This document shows positions 25,538 to 39,110 of a stretch of 64,000 nucleotides of DNA, in pieces; within the stretch, counting starts at the first letter, position 1, and each line of letters opens with the position of its first letter. The stretch comes from Fratercula arctica (Eukaryota > Chordata > Aves > Charadriiformes > Alcidae). The position numbers and the translations under genes are program-made. Where the stretch lies: the NCBI GenBank assembly GCA_947846985.1, contig CANTUZ010000002.1, forward strand, positions 16,316,087 to 16,380,086, written 5' to 3'. The notes beneath the pieces are model-generated. The model saw only the letters and a program-made list of their open reading frames with translations. It was not told the origin of the DNA and ran no database searches.

Positions 25538-28500
25538 TGGGAGATGACTGGCTGAGGAGATAGATTAAAACTTTGCTTTTTTGTCCTTTGTCTTTGAAGT
25601 TCGCAGTTTTTAAGGCTGTGTAGGTCAAGAAATTCAGAGTTCTAAGTATGAATGTTAACCTCAGAAGGCTGGTCACCTCAAGACAAGGACAAATTTGAAT
25701 GGTTCAGAGGGCAATACAAATGAAAACACATTGTTTTAGTTGTGGTGAGGCCATTGGCTTTGGCACTGTTCATTTAAGAGTAATTTGTCATCTGTGTTAG
25801 GAACACTCTGTTGCTGGAGAATTTAATGTGATTGCAGGGATGTTTTAAAACAACTCCCAATATGAAATGGAATCAAAGAAACTTGTGGAGCTCTTCAGTA
25901 CAGAGAAATCCCTACTGAGTTGTATAGAACTGTGTTACAAATGAATATGGAGTGTCTGAGCTGTGACCGAATACCCATTGCTAGCCAACTTTATTTTGTG
26001 GTGGATTAATTTTTCTTCTTCCAAAGCTCAGCATTCATAAATTGTTCTGGAAAACGTCAAAGTTATTTGAAAAGGTCTATAGCAGTATAAATTTCTATAT
26101 GCAAAATGACTGTTTAACAAGATTGCCTCCTTGAACTTTTCACATGATTCTGACAGCCACTTTCATTTACTAATGGAAGTTTTATAGCGGATTTTCCCAC
26201 TACTCCCACATATCTGTTTACTATTATTTTATGGAGAATACTTTACAAATTGGGTCTCTGAAACAAAGGAAGAGACATTTGGTGACATTCCCAGACTTCT
26301 ATGTGTCTTCTTAGCAGGGCTGCCCAAGAGACAGCATGCAGGAGAACCCCAACTCACATGGGCTGCAACGCTGGGCTGCACCTAATGGTCCCATTTACAT
26401 GGAGGTTAATTCAACAGTCATTATGGTCATTGCTGAGGAACTCCTTTGTGTTAGCCCTGCTTAGATTCAAATTAGGAAGAACAGAAGGTTCATGAGGAAT
26501 TTTTCCTTGTTATTCATAGTGTAGACAACAAAAGGATCATGTGTGTATAGTTAAGTTCTACAGTGATAATGACCATTTCAGTGAAAAAGAAAAAGACAGG
26601 ATTGAGTGAGTGGTTAGGAAGGCATCTGAGGCTTCATGTATCCAACATCCATCATACTGTAGCTGGATGAGTTTTGGAACTGATCAGGAACTGACTATTT
26701 TCTCATCTCGTCATGCACCGAAAGCATTCACTTGGTATTTTAGGAAACATCTCATATTCCATCTGGAGAATCCCTGGGTAATTTTACGTTAAATGGTTGA
26801 ATTCCCTCAGGGCAAGAAGTAAAGATGTTTTCAATTGCTTGATGAAGGAGAAGAGAGTAGAAAGGAAGAAAAAATATCTGGAGAAGAGAAGAGACAGCTA
26901 AGTGTAGAGTAGCATTTAGAGAAGCAGAAAAGAAGTGTGAGTAAAAAAAGTGAAGGAATGATTTGTTTACCTTTTATTTTTCCAAGTTATATGTCTCAGT
27001 GAAGTCTCTGTTGCAAAAGACAAACCTCAAGTTTGCCTGATTTGCCATTTTTCATTTTATGAAGGTTTTTCTTTTTTTTTAGAGAAAGACAGTAATATTT
27101 CTCCTAACAAGTAAAGATTATTCTTTTTTTCCAACAAGTTGTAGGTGTGAATTAAAACAAAATTGTAACATGCTTTGATTTTACACTTTGTCTCATCTTT
27201 AAAGGCAGGCATCTTCTTTCTGAATAGTAAAAAAAAATAATATATTTACAAATATCTTTTTTTTTTTAGCAGAAAAAGTAGCTTTTGTTCTCGGTGAAGT
27301 TCTAAAATTTCAGAGAAGTTTTAATTTTTCTTATCACTCCAAAGGAATATTTTGCACTTTCCTAAACGTGACATGATGAACAATTCTTAACTTTTGAGGC
27401 TGGGTCATCCTTCTGAACCAGGGTCATCCAAGGTCAATGCACTATCCTCAGCAGTGACAGTGTGAAGCTTATGATGAATCATTTCTACACATGGGATGAA
27501 GGCATTAGACTGCATTTTTCTTCCAGATGTACTCATTAAATTACACAAAAATTAGTGGGAAAAAATCAGTCTTGAGACACACAGAATGTCATGGCTCTAA
27601 TTGAGCTGGCTTGTGCTTACTTCAAGATTGAATTTGATATAGTGGTTGTACATTGTTGACTAAATACTGTTTTGATTCTGGCTATGTGGTTTCATAGCAG
27701 CAACCTTCACTTTAATGCATACTGGCATCGCTGTAATTAAATTTAGTTCATGAAAGAAAGATAATTTTAAAAACTTTTGATTTCTTTTTGTTTCTGCATA
27801 AATGTTAACATTGAAAGTTTTAAGCACATAGTATGTACAGCAGGAGCCAAGCAACTAAATATGCAGTCCTACCTCCAGACCCTTATATTGCCTACTGTTG
27901 AGGCACATCATCTACATCAAAAGGACAGAATTCCGGCAGAGTATGTCCTCCTTCATTACTGTGGCAACTGGGGAGATGCACGATCAGATTACAACTATGT
28001 AAATAGAAGGGATCAGAATAGGACCTCAAAGACATATATTCTAGGCTTCTCAAGTAAAAGAGTTCCTAAATGTTATGCAAAATAATATGTGGCATTTAAT
28101 CTTCTAAGAGATGTAAAGGAAATGTCTTCTACTTTATATATTTAAAGGGAAAAGTCTTTTGTTCATCGCATTGGACAGAACTTTTACCCTTAAACTGTCA
28201 AGATGATAAAGGCATCAGCATACATTTAACTTCCTTACCTCAAAAGGTGGTAAATGATATATGCAAAAGAAAACCAGAGGGCATGAGAATTTTCTTTACA
28301 CAGGGTTCGTACTGTGGAAGAAAGTGAATGTAAAAAAAAATAGGTGTGTTTTTTTAAGCTAATGCTAATGTACGATGAGGTCAAGTGACAAGCAAATCCA
28401 CCCAACCACAAGCTTTTTTTTTTAATAAGAAAAAGGCACTTTTTTTTGAGATAGAAGATTTTTTTTTTTTCTTTGCTTTTGCTTATATTGATGGACTGTG

Positions 28501-30878
28501 AAGGTCAAGAATAGATTGATCCACAGAGGCCAGTAAAAGTTAGAAGTAATTTAATTAGAGTTGTCCAAATCTGAAATATCTTCTAATCTGATTATATACT
28601 TATTTCTTGAGGGAGAGTGTGTGGGTATCTATCTTTGCTATAGAAAGACACTTTTTTGTAACCTAAAAGAATTCAGTTATCAACTCTTTTTTAAAAAGCA
28701 GAATGAGTCAAGAAAAAAAAACTCCCTGAGCATTTTTCTATAGCTAAAAAATAGAATATGTTTATATTAGTTTATATTACAAATTAATTGTGTGAGTGTG
28801 TTTCTGTATATTATATCTACATTACATAAAATAGTCTCGTTGAGTCCAAGTAAGCAGAGACACTGTTGGTCAGATGTGCCATGTGAGGATCCATTTTGGT
28901 GCTGCGCTACCTGCCTTATGTAGCTAGTGTGATTCATCATAACGAAGGACACACTCTGGGACATTTAAAGAGATGTAATTTTGTCTAACTGTCCTAATAT
29001 TAAATGGACAAAATGCTTTCTGTGAAGAGGAAGAATGTCATCCATCAAAGACTTTTAATCCCAGCTTTGCCATGGTCATCCTTTTAGGGTTTTAAGGGTA
29101 CAAAATGTACATTAACTGTAAGTACAAAAACTGAGGTGACCCTTAACAACTGTGAAAGCAAATGAGGCATCATGTGAAGGTGAATACGCTGCAAATGAGA
29201 GCAGAGAGGCTGGGAAGCAAATTGTAGTATCCACTGAAGGACAGCACAATATGCATTACAGAGTCCCGAGCTGCAGAGAAAGGTCTTCTTCTCACCGCCT
29301 CAAAACAGTAATGCTCCAGAGAGGTTTCTGAGGATATATCTCACCCTCAGATGAGCGAATATTGCAGTCCTTACTAGCACAGTAGAACAGGATTTGCCTG
29401 AAAAGTGTTCAGTAGAAATCTTGAGGTAAAGTAGATCTGGGTATAGAAAGCACAGGAGTGTAAGTGAGTCCCTTCCTCTCCCTAAGTCTATTTGTGGCAC
29501 CAAAACAGAAACAAAGGGGTTTTTTTAAGACACTGAGTTATATTTTTTTTAAATGTCCCTCCCTTTCATTTCTTGAATACAGAGACAGAAATAGCAGTGC
29601 TGAAATTCTATGAGAAAGGCCATCCTTGCACTTCTGGGAAATACCATCGTTATCTCTATACAGTCTGTTGCTCTGAGATTTGGAGATGTTTTGCTGACTG
29701 CAGAGATCTGGATGTTCTTCAGATAAGACATTGAAAGTCTGTCTCATTACCAGATGCAAACCTCCACTCTAAGGTCCACCCATTAACAGGTCAGACTGTT
29801 GAAGTATATTGAAGTGTAACTATTGTACAAGTCTGGTAGGGCCTCCTTGACATCAATGTTTGCAACACTGCTTTCAAAAGATTTATAAATATGGATGGAG
29901 TGGTGATGTTAGCCAGCATGATTAAGATGGTCTCTAAATCAACGCTACCACTGAGTTGCCCACAAATAGTACAGAAATTATTTTATTTTGATAAATAGAA
30001 TATCAGAGATAAAAAGCCCTGTGCACTGAGTGCTGTGCCTCCTGAGCTTTTATTTTTTTACCTTAGATGAGCAACTGATACAAGCAGCGATTAAGGGCTT
30101 ACTCTAAGCAAGAACTTAAGTTCCATGTGCTCAAGTGCTTAGACAAGTAGGAATGAGGCTACTCATGTACTTAAAGATTTGTCTTACTACTACACAAAGA
30201 ATTCAAAATTTGAAATTATATCCATGCAAATGCCACCCTCATATAAAAGTTTCACAAATCAAGAAATATGCTGTGCTTTTTGGAGCTTGCTACATCCTGG
30301 AAAACAGAAAATATATTCTTCTGTCTCACTGGTTATTTCACTGGGGAATTGAATTTCTTGACAAGTATTAGGCAGACCATGCATTCCTAATGAAAAATAT
30401 GCCAGCATGGTAACAACTGGTTTTACCTTGAATGTTTCCCTGGACAGTGATTTTTTTCTAAGCTGCTAATAATACGGCTCACTCTCCCAGAGGGGTAAAA
30501 AATACTTTCCTAGGAGCTGTGTTAGTCCATGCTGAATGAGGGCTCTAAGAACAACCCCAGTGAGAAGTCACACGAAAGCTTTTTTAGTAAAGAAAAAAAA
30601 AAGAAAGAAAAAAGGCTGGCCTAAAAGAGTTTACACAGCTGTGAGTGATAAAATATAGCAGCCATGGCAACCCACTCTCCAGTATTCTGATAATGCATCA
30701 GAAATGAGGCTATTAGAATTATTAATTCACATTAGTGGCTATTAAAATTACTACCTGCAGATTCACAGCCTGAAAATCCTTTTCTATTTCTAAGAGAAGG
30801 TTCAATTGCAGAAGGAATCTTTTTGCTAAATAGGTGCACTGTATTGTATGCTAGACCTTATGGGAAGTCCAACAGATA

Positions 30879-30901
30879 ATAAAGCTCACATTGAGCTTTA
30901 T
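30879..30901. repeat. 10-bp perfect hairpin with 3-base loop
   Basis: ATAAAGCTCA (30,879-30,888) and TGAGCTTTAT (30,892-30,901) pair perfectly around CAT. The left arm also creates an AATAAA on the plus strand. No associated gene end was seen. Confidence 0.65.
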
Positions 30902-33900
30902 GTAGCTGCTTTGTAATGCAAGGGTAGCAGATGTAATACTTTATTCTTTTAATGATGGCAAAGAACCAATACAGCCCCAATAGCAGTAACAATAACTGGA
31001 CTCTTACTGGTTCCCTGGAAGCTAATGCTAGAAATCCAACTTACTGTAGGGCATTTCATTAAATAGCAAGTGACATACAAAATATTCTACTTTGGTAGGT
31101 AATAAACAAAGCCAACAGAAATCAGCAGAAAAACTGAGCCAGACCCATAGAAAGGTTTTGTAGAGATGCTGCGGTGAGACTCAGGGAGTCCTGTAGAGAT
31201 TTGGCTACATCCTTTCCATCCCCCATTAACTTAACTCAAAATGCAATTGCATGCTGTTTTAAGTAAAAGAAGAAACACTATTACACCAAGGCCACAGCGG
31301 GAAATAATCATGGGGAACAGCAACATGGCAGAGAAAGAACATTTTATTTATGGAAATGAGCAGAAAAAGTAACACACAAGCTAGAAGCAGCCAAATAGGT
31401 ACCAGTAAAAATAACAAACAAGCGAAGAACATGAGCTTGGATGACAACCAGTTTTTAGGAATTCACATCACAGTCTATCTCCTTTAAGATCCCATGTACC
31501 AAAAATGGATATGACATCCAGTGTTCTTTCTAAAAATTATCGTTCTCAGAAAGAGAAGAGGAAAACAAGGGTGACTGCAAAATGAAATTTAGCACGTCCC
31601 CACAGACTAGACACAGCAAATGATGTAGGCATATACAATGGGGCTTGAGTAGCCTTTACACTAAATGCTATTCTGAATTTTCTCCCCATGGTTGCCACCT
31701 AAGTCAAGAACAGCCTGAATTCCTTAGGGACTTTATTTTTTTGTTCTTTTTTACAGAGTTCCCTCAGTGCCTACAGACATTTCTTTCTCCTTCCTGCAAA
31801 ACTCTACCAGTAACGCCAACAGGTACCTGGAAGCAGATGTTTATCCACCTAAGCTTCCTTTGGAGCATGGAATCAGATTCTCAAAAATACAGACATTCTT
31901 CAAACACAGTGGCAATTACATTCCTAACAAATAAAGAGGTGGTAATAGTTAAGGTCATGAATAAGAAGACCTGGGACTGATTCCTTCCTGGGGATGGTTC
32001 AGACTGACAAACACTGTGTGTCCTGATGGCAGTCTCCCCAACACTCTTCAGGCTATGCCTAGAAAAGTTTGTTTAATTTAGTTGTGCCACCAAAAAACAC
32101 CAACTGTTGGTGCTTTTATAATGTTAAGAAGGTGAACACAGAAAATGGGTTTAGTCCAGTTTGGCCAGCAAAATCAAAGAACTTTTAGCCCATTGGGCAT
32201 GCCAGAAAGTGTTACTGACGATCTTCATAAGAGATGATCAAGTAGCAAAACTATTTGTCAGTGACTTTATTTGTAAAGTTGCCAAAGGCTACAATTTTGT
32301 GGTATCAGTACCCTGCCCTTTTCCCATTTTTCCTCAGGCATTCAGACAAACATTGGTGGATATGGTATTATTCATACAAATAACAGTATCCCTCCACAAG
32401 CAAAGGGCTTCATGCATGAACAAAAGTATTTGTTGTTTCTTTTTCACTACTTGCTGTTCATCAGCTGAAGTTCATGTCAGCAGGATGACTCATGTGCTTC
32501 TGTTTAGCATGTGCTTAATGCTCAGCTGAGTAAAGCAGAGTCTGCTGTGGCCTCCAGATGGGCCAACTTGCCAAGGAGGAGGGGAGAGGAGAAGAGCTCA
32601 TGCCCCATGGACAGCCACTACATGAGCAACCAGCTGAGCTGCCACAGAGGAAGTCCAACACCACTCCACACGATGGGGAGCGCTCTCCCACATAGAGCCA
32701 TACTTTCTCAGCTCACAGAAATGTTGGGGAAATATTTTTGCCTAAGAGACTTTATGAGACTTGCTGTCTCATAAAAAACTAAAGGTCTGGCAGAAGTGGT
32801 TTGTTTTTGAGATGTTGTGACAGAGCCCTGACCAGGTCTCATAGGCATACCTGCCCACCAAGACTCTGTTGGCAGTCTCCTTTGTTTCCTGGCATTGCAG
32901 CTGCCCGGCTTCTCTGTAGCCACTGTGGGGCGTGGAGAGCCTCAGCATGACCCCACAGGAGCAGGGCCCTTCACCAAATATCTTTTCTTTCCTCCTTTCG
33001 AAACCTCTGATTATTTTTTTCTTTTTTCCAAATTACAGCTGGAAAAAAATATTAAAATATTAAAATCTTCTACAAGGCAAAATCATCTTTCTCTGTACAG
33101 TTTGTGTGTAATGGACTAACGAGAAGTTATTTTTCCCTGCATCAGAAAAGAGATTTTTAGGAAACATTTAAAGTGAGAGACAAAAGAAACTTTGCAGGGT
33201 CTGGCTGGGGAGATCACGTGAATCAGAACAGGCAGTAGAAAATTATAGAGTCAAGAGTAGGCAAAAAACACAGGTGGAGACCCCAAAAAGCAGGCTGAAG
33301 GGGGCAGAGGAAATAATGGAGGTGATACAGCATTTCCCTTTTTCTTCCCCCATGCCACAAGTACATTCGCAGAGATCACCAGTGTGACACGATGAGCCCC
33401 CTAAAAATGCACCAGCGGACATTACCCAGAAAGCAGCCCTGCACTGGAAGAAGAGGAACAGTCAAAGTATCAAAATACATTATAATTGCTTACAAAAGTG
33501 TCCAGAGTTTAAAGAAAAAGTTGAGTTTTATAGTAAAATTTAGGTGGACAAATGCTGAAGGATACATGATGAAATTCTTCAGTGGGTCGAGGGAGACCAA
33601 CTGAACGAATGCACGGGTCGCTCCAGCCATGACTCCTGGGAGATGCTCCCCACACCCCGCACGTTGCTGCCCCAGAGCAGCTCTGCAGAGGAAGCGAACA
33701 TTTCCACACCAAAACAGGCTTTCCCCACGAAACTATTTCAGTTAACAGTATCATCTGATAAAAGAAGTTTAAAATCATTTACTTCCTTCTATTTTAACAT
33801 TTTCTGTGTGTTTCCCTTCAGAACATCCTCTTTTAAGTCACCACAAAGGCACAGCTTTCCTACATTGCCCATTGACTAAATGGCTGCTGCTACTTTTAGT

Positions 33901-35453
33901 CATTTTGATTTTAACTTAATCTCATATTAAAATCTAAATGAGGGATGATTTCAATTTCTTCTTGGAGGCTGGAAGGAACAGCAATGTGGGACTGTACCAG
34001 CTGCAGCTTTAGAGCTTTATTTGGAAGGCTACAAGGACACACTTTATTTCCTTATGGATCTCAAAGGCCTGGACTAATTAGTACTTATTAGAAAACAAAT
34101 TAGAAATGCATTTTATTTCTCCATATGGTGAAAACAGGAGCTACAGTAAAGGGATAGGATATCAGAAGAGCTGAGATAGTGATTTGCAATGCGTAATTTA
34201 TTTGAATAATTTTGCCATTTTTTTTATGCCTATGCATTGTCTATGAACAGGTAACAAGTTCCTTGACTGTATCCATTGTAAAAAAACAATTCTTCAAATA
34301 ATTTTTCCTTTGTAGTTAGTTTGTGAACAATTCACAATTCATTGCATGTATTTGATCACTAAAATCCAAAATCGTAGTGCCAAAAAATGACAGATATGTA
34401 AGTGACAACGTTTCATTTGATAATGTGAATACTACTATGACCTTTTTTATGTGAGTGTGCTTGATTTGATTTTTTAGTTTTTTGCCAGCATAAATTCTTC
34501 AAAATTAACTTAAAACTACTTGGTTGCCAGTAAAATTGCTACTGAAGTGAAAACAGGCACTACCAGCATTAAGTAGAATTCACAGGAGCTTAGACCTTAT
34601 CCTCACTGTTCTGTGAATGTTTCTCCCATGATGTACTTTATGTATGTAGGAGGTAATCCTGGCAGGTGAGTAAACACAGTTAAAGTAATTTGATTTTTAA
34701 AAGTTAATGAATACCCAGAGAAAAAAGAGAAGTGATTCCAGCAGCTACCATCAGAGACACCTTATGGCAACTCTGTCATAACCGGTACATTATTTCTATG
34801 TTTGTAAAAGACAAAAGCTTTAACTATTTTGAGGCTGGAATAGAGAACTAGCTGTTCATTACACCTTGAGTACATTAGAAACAGGAACACTGATCACTTT
34901 GATGATCTCCTTCTGATACTGTTCAGCAACAGGATGACTCCAGCACTAAGCCCTGCAGAACACCATCACACATATGGCTACGTCCTGGTGATGTTGGAGG
35001 TCAAAGCATCTCAAATCCATGGCTCTTACCTCCCTTTCCTGAGTAGGACATAGTGGCTACCAAGCTAAAACTATGCTTCGCAGACGAAATCTTGACCTTG
35101 GGACTAGTTAATGTATAGAAAGATGTTCTTTTCCACATGGCCAAAGTTCAGGTCTTTAATTTCTGAATAGACTACCATTCAATAGGCTTGTATATGAACT
35201 GTTTCTAGCAACCTGCCAATCACATTTGTTATGAAAGTCATGTCATGTGGAAGTCAGTATTGCCAATGTGCTAGATGTGCTTTCATTGTGCTCGCCTCCA
35301 AACCAGGGTGCCTTAGGGGAGCAAGGACAGAAATGCCAGATTTGTTCATCCCAAACAATTTCTCCCATTTGTCTGCTCTGGGCAATTTAAAACAGAGAAA
35401 ATTATGCACAGATAGAAGTGAATAGAAGTAATTATGTCTATATGCACGCTGAC

Positions 35454-35467
35454 CATGCAATTGCATG
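35454..35467. repeat. 14-bp perfect palindrome
   Basis: CATGCAATTGCATG is its own reverse complement. It overlaps two ATTGCAT/ATGCAAT half-sites of the kind bound by C/EBP-ATF or POU factors, so it could be a dimer site. Chance is not excluded. Confidence 0.6.
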
Positions 35468-38059
35468 AACAATTGGTTCCAGATATTCCTTTTATAGCCC
35501 CTACACCTGGCTGACTCTAAACTATCATCTTTAGACCCCAGTACATGGAGGGCACATGCAGCCTAGTCCCATTAGTAAGACATCTAAACCCCTTGGAAAC
35601 AACCCTGTACCCTTCACACTACTAAATGCTCCAAGAAAAGGCATTCTATACATTCTACTTGTAGAATGAAATGTAAAAAGAATCTGCGTAAGCATGACAA
35701 TTTGGGGGAATTGATTTTATCCCTGGATTAAATGGTTTTGTTCGCTATTTGTAGATTCCAGTCAGACATAATCTATTTTATTCCACTGAGAGGAAAAGGA
35801 TAGGATATCTGTTATCTTCCTTAAAATGGTTTTTGGCTAGAAAATGTTTCTAATTTGTATGATGCATTACTCCATCGATGTTATAGAACTATATGCTTAA
35901 TTTATACAAACTGTAAGTATGCATGGATCATACGTAGTTTTTCAAATCATGAAAGACATCTTGACTTCTTATTTTTCTCTGTTGATTTCCTTTACTGACA
36001 GGACAGAGCTCACCCTTCAACCACCTCTTTTAACAGCACTTTGCTAATCTGTAGGTAGTTTATAAACTCTTTTCTCTCTTTGAAAACGTTTTCTCCAATA
36101 TGTTCCACATTCAGAGCTGTATTTCAAAGTGCCACTTTAATCCTTTTTATCTTTCTGATAAGTTAGAGTATTGGTCATTACTTGGTTATTCTGGTCACAT
36201 TTCACTGTTCTTCACTGAAATCTCAATAGAGAAAGAATGCTTTAGGCAAAATGAACTCTGAACTTTTGTGTCATCAAAATCTTAAAGTAAGTATATTGAA
36301 TACAGCCTGCACAGCTTAACCTAAAATCATGAGAAACACATTCACATTATAAAGTTTGCCCCGGCACACAAATGGAAGTTTTTGTGAAGGAGAAATTCCA
36401 TTTCTGTCTTACTTCTTATGACCCTGGGTATTTGCTAAATCTAATAATAAAAAAAGTTTGAAAATATTTATATAAAATCCAAGAATGGCAATGCAGAGAA
36501 GATAAAAATAAGAACTTCCTACTGCCTCCTATACAAACCATAATGCTTTTTACTGTCTATAAACTATTAAATGATTTGGCTTTCTACAATTACAAAGCTA
36601 GGACATTGTCTTCATGTGCCACATTTGAATACTTACAGGTCATGATGACACCATAAAAGTTAATGTGCATACTCTTTTTTAAATACCATTACTACTCCAA
36701 GGAAGCAGTGCCTATCATAAAATTGTGTTTAAATTAAAAAGAGATATTAGCATGAGTTAAAGTGTCCTTTTCTCTTTCATTCTCTTAATACTTGGTCCCT
36801 GGGGATTCATCAGAAAACTACTTGTTTTCTCAAATAGCCATTTCTGACATAGGTACTTTGTCTCATACTTTTCATATATATCCCCGCATCGTTATGACAT
36901 TAAATCACCATTTCTGTAGCAGATTTTGTCTTCTCTGCTTCACCTTCTGCATTAGTTATCAAACCTGCCGCTCCCTTCTGGTACAGACCAATTTCTCACA
37001 GCTTAATACTCAAATTATTATCTTAAAATTCCTAAAATGCAGCTCCACCATGGCTTAGCCACTTTTGCCGCTTTTAAAATTGCTACTTATTAATGTTAAT
37101 CATGTTAGAATGCGGGGTTTTCTTAACTAGTCTAAGAGCTTAAGTTTTTAATCTGAGTCTTTTTTTTTGCTCACGAATTTCCAGAAAATTGCTAGGATTA
37201 AAATACCACAAAGATTTTCTTTCAACTCCTGTGAGCCTTTAGCCCAGATTGCTTAGAAGAGAATCTTTTATGCCATTCAAAGGACATATGTGCAGACTGA
37301 TGTAAAGCATGATGTGTAGTACATGTGTGTCCACTCCATCAGGACATTTGCACATCTTGCATGCTGCAGTTAATAAAAATGTAGGAACTGAGGGAATTGT
37401 GTTACAAGCAACTGTTTCTTCCCTCCAACTTCATCCTCTACCGATATTGTCACCTATCTTTTAAGCTCCTTTTGAGTGTCACCCTAGGTGAAATACATAA
37501 GACTTTTAAGCTGTGCAGATCCCAAAGGGTAGTGAAAGCAGGGTCTCCATTCAGAAGAAAAAAGGTGACCCTACAGGAGAAGCCAAGCCAACCTACCTCA
37601 TTGCAATTAATTACCTGGCAGAAATGAGATGGACAAATGAACTCTTCACCCTCGATGCTCTCCAAGACAAGTAATGCCTCCATCTGTGGTCACACAGCTG
37701 GGACTGGAAGAGACAAATGTGATCTCTTCTCTGGTAATATGTCAGCCACTTTAAGCAGCAGCAGTTTTGAAGTTTGAGGAAAGACTTCATTTTGCAACCT
37801 GGATTTTGGAACTAAGTTGAGCACATAGGATCAGGTATTTCTGTTTCCTCATGAGAACTAAACATAGCATCTTTGCAAAACTTTATAGCCATTGTTCTTT
37901 AAAAATGCATGTCTCAGTATTTGCAATTCTGTTATTATCACATTGCTGAACAATCTCCTTTCTAAGGGTCTCCAAGAAGAAAGATAAGGCTAGATGAACC
38001 AGTCTGGAACCTTAATCTGTCCTTTATCCTTTTTTTTTTCAGGTTAATTTGAGTTAGGA

Positions 38060-39110
38060 GAATAGCACAGAGACTATTCTAGTCTCACTACCTGTTGGTT
38101 TCTCCCTAGTAATGGGCAAAATCTCAGATGTCTGTTTTATTTTCTTAGATCAGTCAGCAGGCTTTGATACCCATGGTCCTTGGTTGTGATAAACAGCATA
38201 GCTTTTATGCTATCACTCACTTGGGTGATTTTGTTCTTTCCTCTCCAAATGTCAACTCCAGTTCCCACTGAACTCAACTACAAAACTGCTTCAGGCTTCA
38301 ACTAAAACAGGTTTGGGCCCCAGGAGATGAAAGAAAGTGATTTTGATCAATTGCTCATCTGCCCAAAGAACACTTTCACACAGGTTCTGCCAGGCTGTAT
38401 TTTAGCGCCCCTCCTCTATGTGATGCTGAGAGAGATAATAACACAATTTGGGTTGTTGTGCTATCAAGATGCAGATGACACGCAGCTCTATGCCTCATTT
38501 TCATCAAACCCAGATGGTGCGGCATCTTTGCTTTGCCTGTGCCTGGCAGAGATTAATACTTAGATAAGGGCAAGCCGACAGAAGCTTAATTTGGACAAGA
38601 TGGAGGAGGTGCTGTTGTGTAAGGTAAAAGAGGCATGATCTTACTTCTTTTCCCTTCCCATTTGGGAGGATTTCGACCTGGACTGTGTTTGGATTTCTAT
38701 TGCTATTTGAAATTGCAGGTGGCTTTGAAGGGCCCAAGTCAGTATTTCATATCTGCTTCAGTTAGACATCTATCACATTTCTTCTTGGCTTTGGACAGTG
38801 CCACCTCCAATCCATGCCTTTGTAAATTCTAGACTTAATTATTGTGATGTGCTCTATATGGGGCTACAGATGAGGACCAACTGGAAACAATAGTGCGTGT
38901 TGAAACCAGCTGCTTGCCTGGCTGGCAATGGGAGCCATTGAGCACATACTAGATAGCTTCTCTGGCAAAAAATCTGTCTCCCTCCCCACCAAAGGGATGG
39001 TTCCCTCCCTATTGAATCTGGCTCCTACACTGAATTAGTGTTAAATGACCTGGGTCCTATCTTCTTGAGAAAACATTTCCTGCCAAGTGAACTCTCAAAG
39101 CAATTTCTGA
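38060..39110 (+). mobile_element. Ancient L2/L3-type LINE reverse-transcriptase relic
   Basis: Conserved reverse-transcriptase blocks appear in the correct order but in shifting frames. These are an LDxSAxFDT block (about 38,147-38,180), a GCxLxPLLY block (about 38,390-38,420), a (Y)xDADDTQLYASF block (about 38,460-38,505), an LNLDKMEEVLL block (about 38,585-38,618) and an LDxIIVMCSxxG block corresponding to the usual LDYCNALYxGL (about 38,830-38,865). The DDTQLY form separates it from the avian CR1 copies here, which have ADDTKLGG. Stops and frameshifts are frequent. Ends are approximate; L2 against L3 cannot be settled by eye. Confidence 0.75.

Larger units (their letters stand above)
25538..38059. 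other. Intergenic DNA, no gene seen
   Basis: AT-rich, with homopolymer T and A tracts (notably 28,413-28,471). Contains a 10-bp triloop hairpin (30,879-30,901) and a 14-bp palindrome (35,454-35,467). The open frames are short and opposed on both strands with no domains. A piece near 37,688-37,712 loosely recalls the MIR core but is too short to call. Confidence 0.7.

Noticed and set aside
37688..37712. MIR-core-like phrase (ggtcacacagctgggact)
   Set aside because: Short isolated match with no supporting flank on either side.
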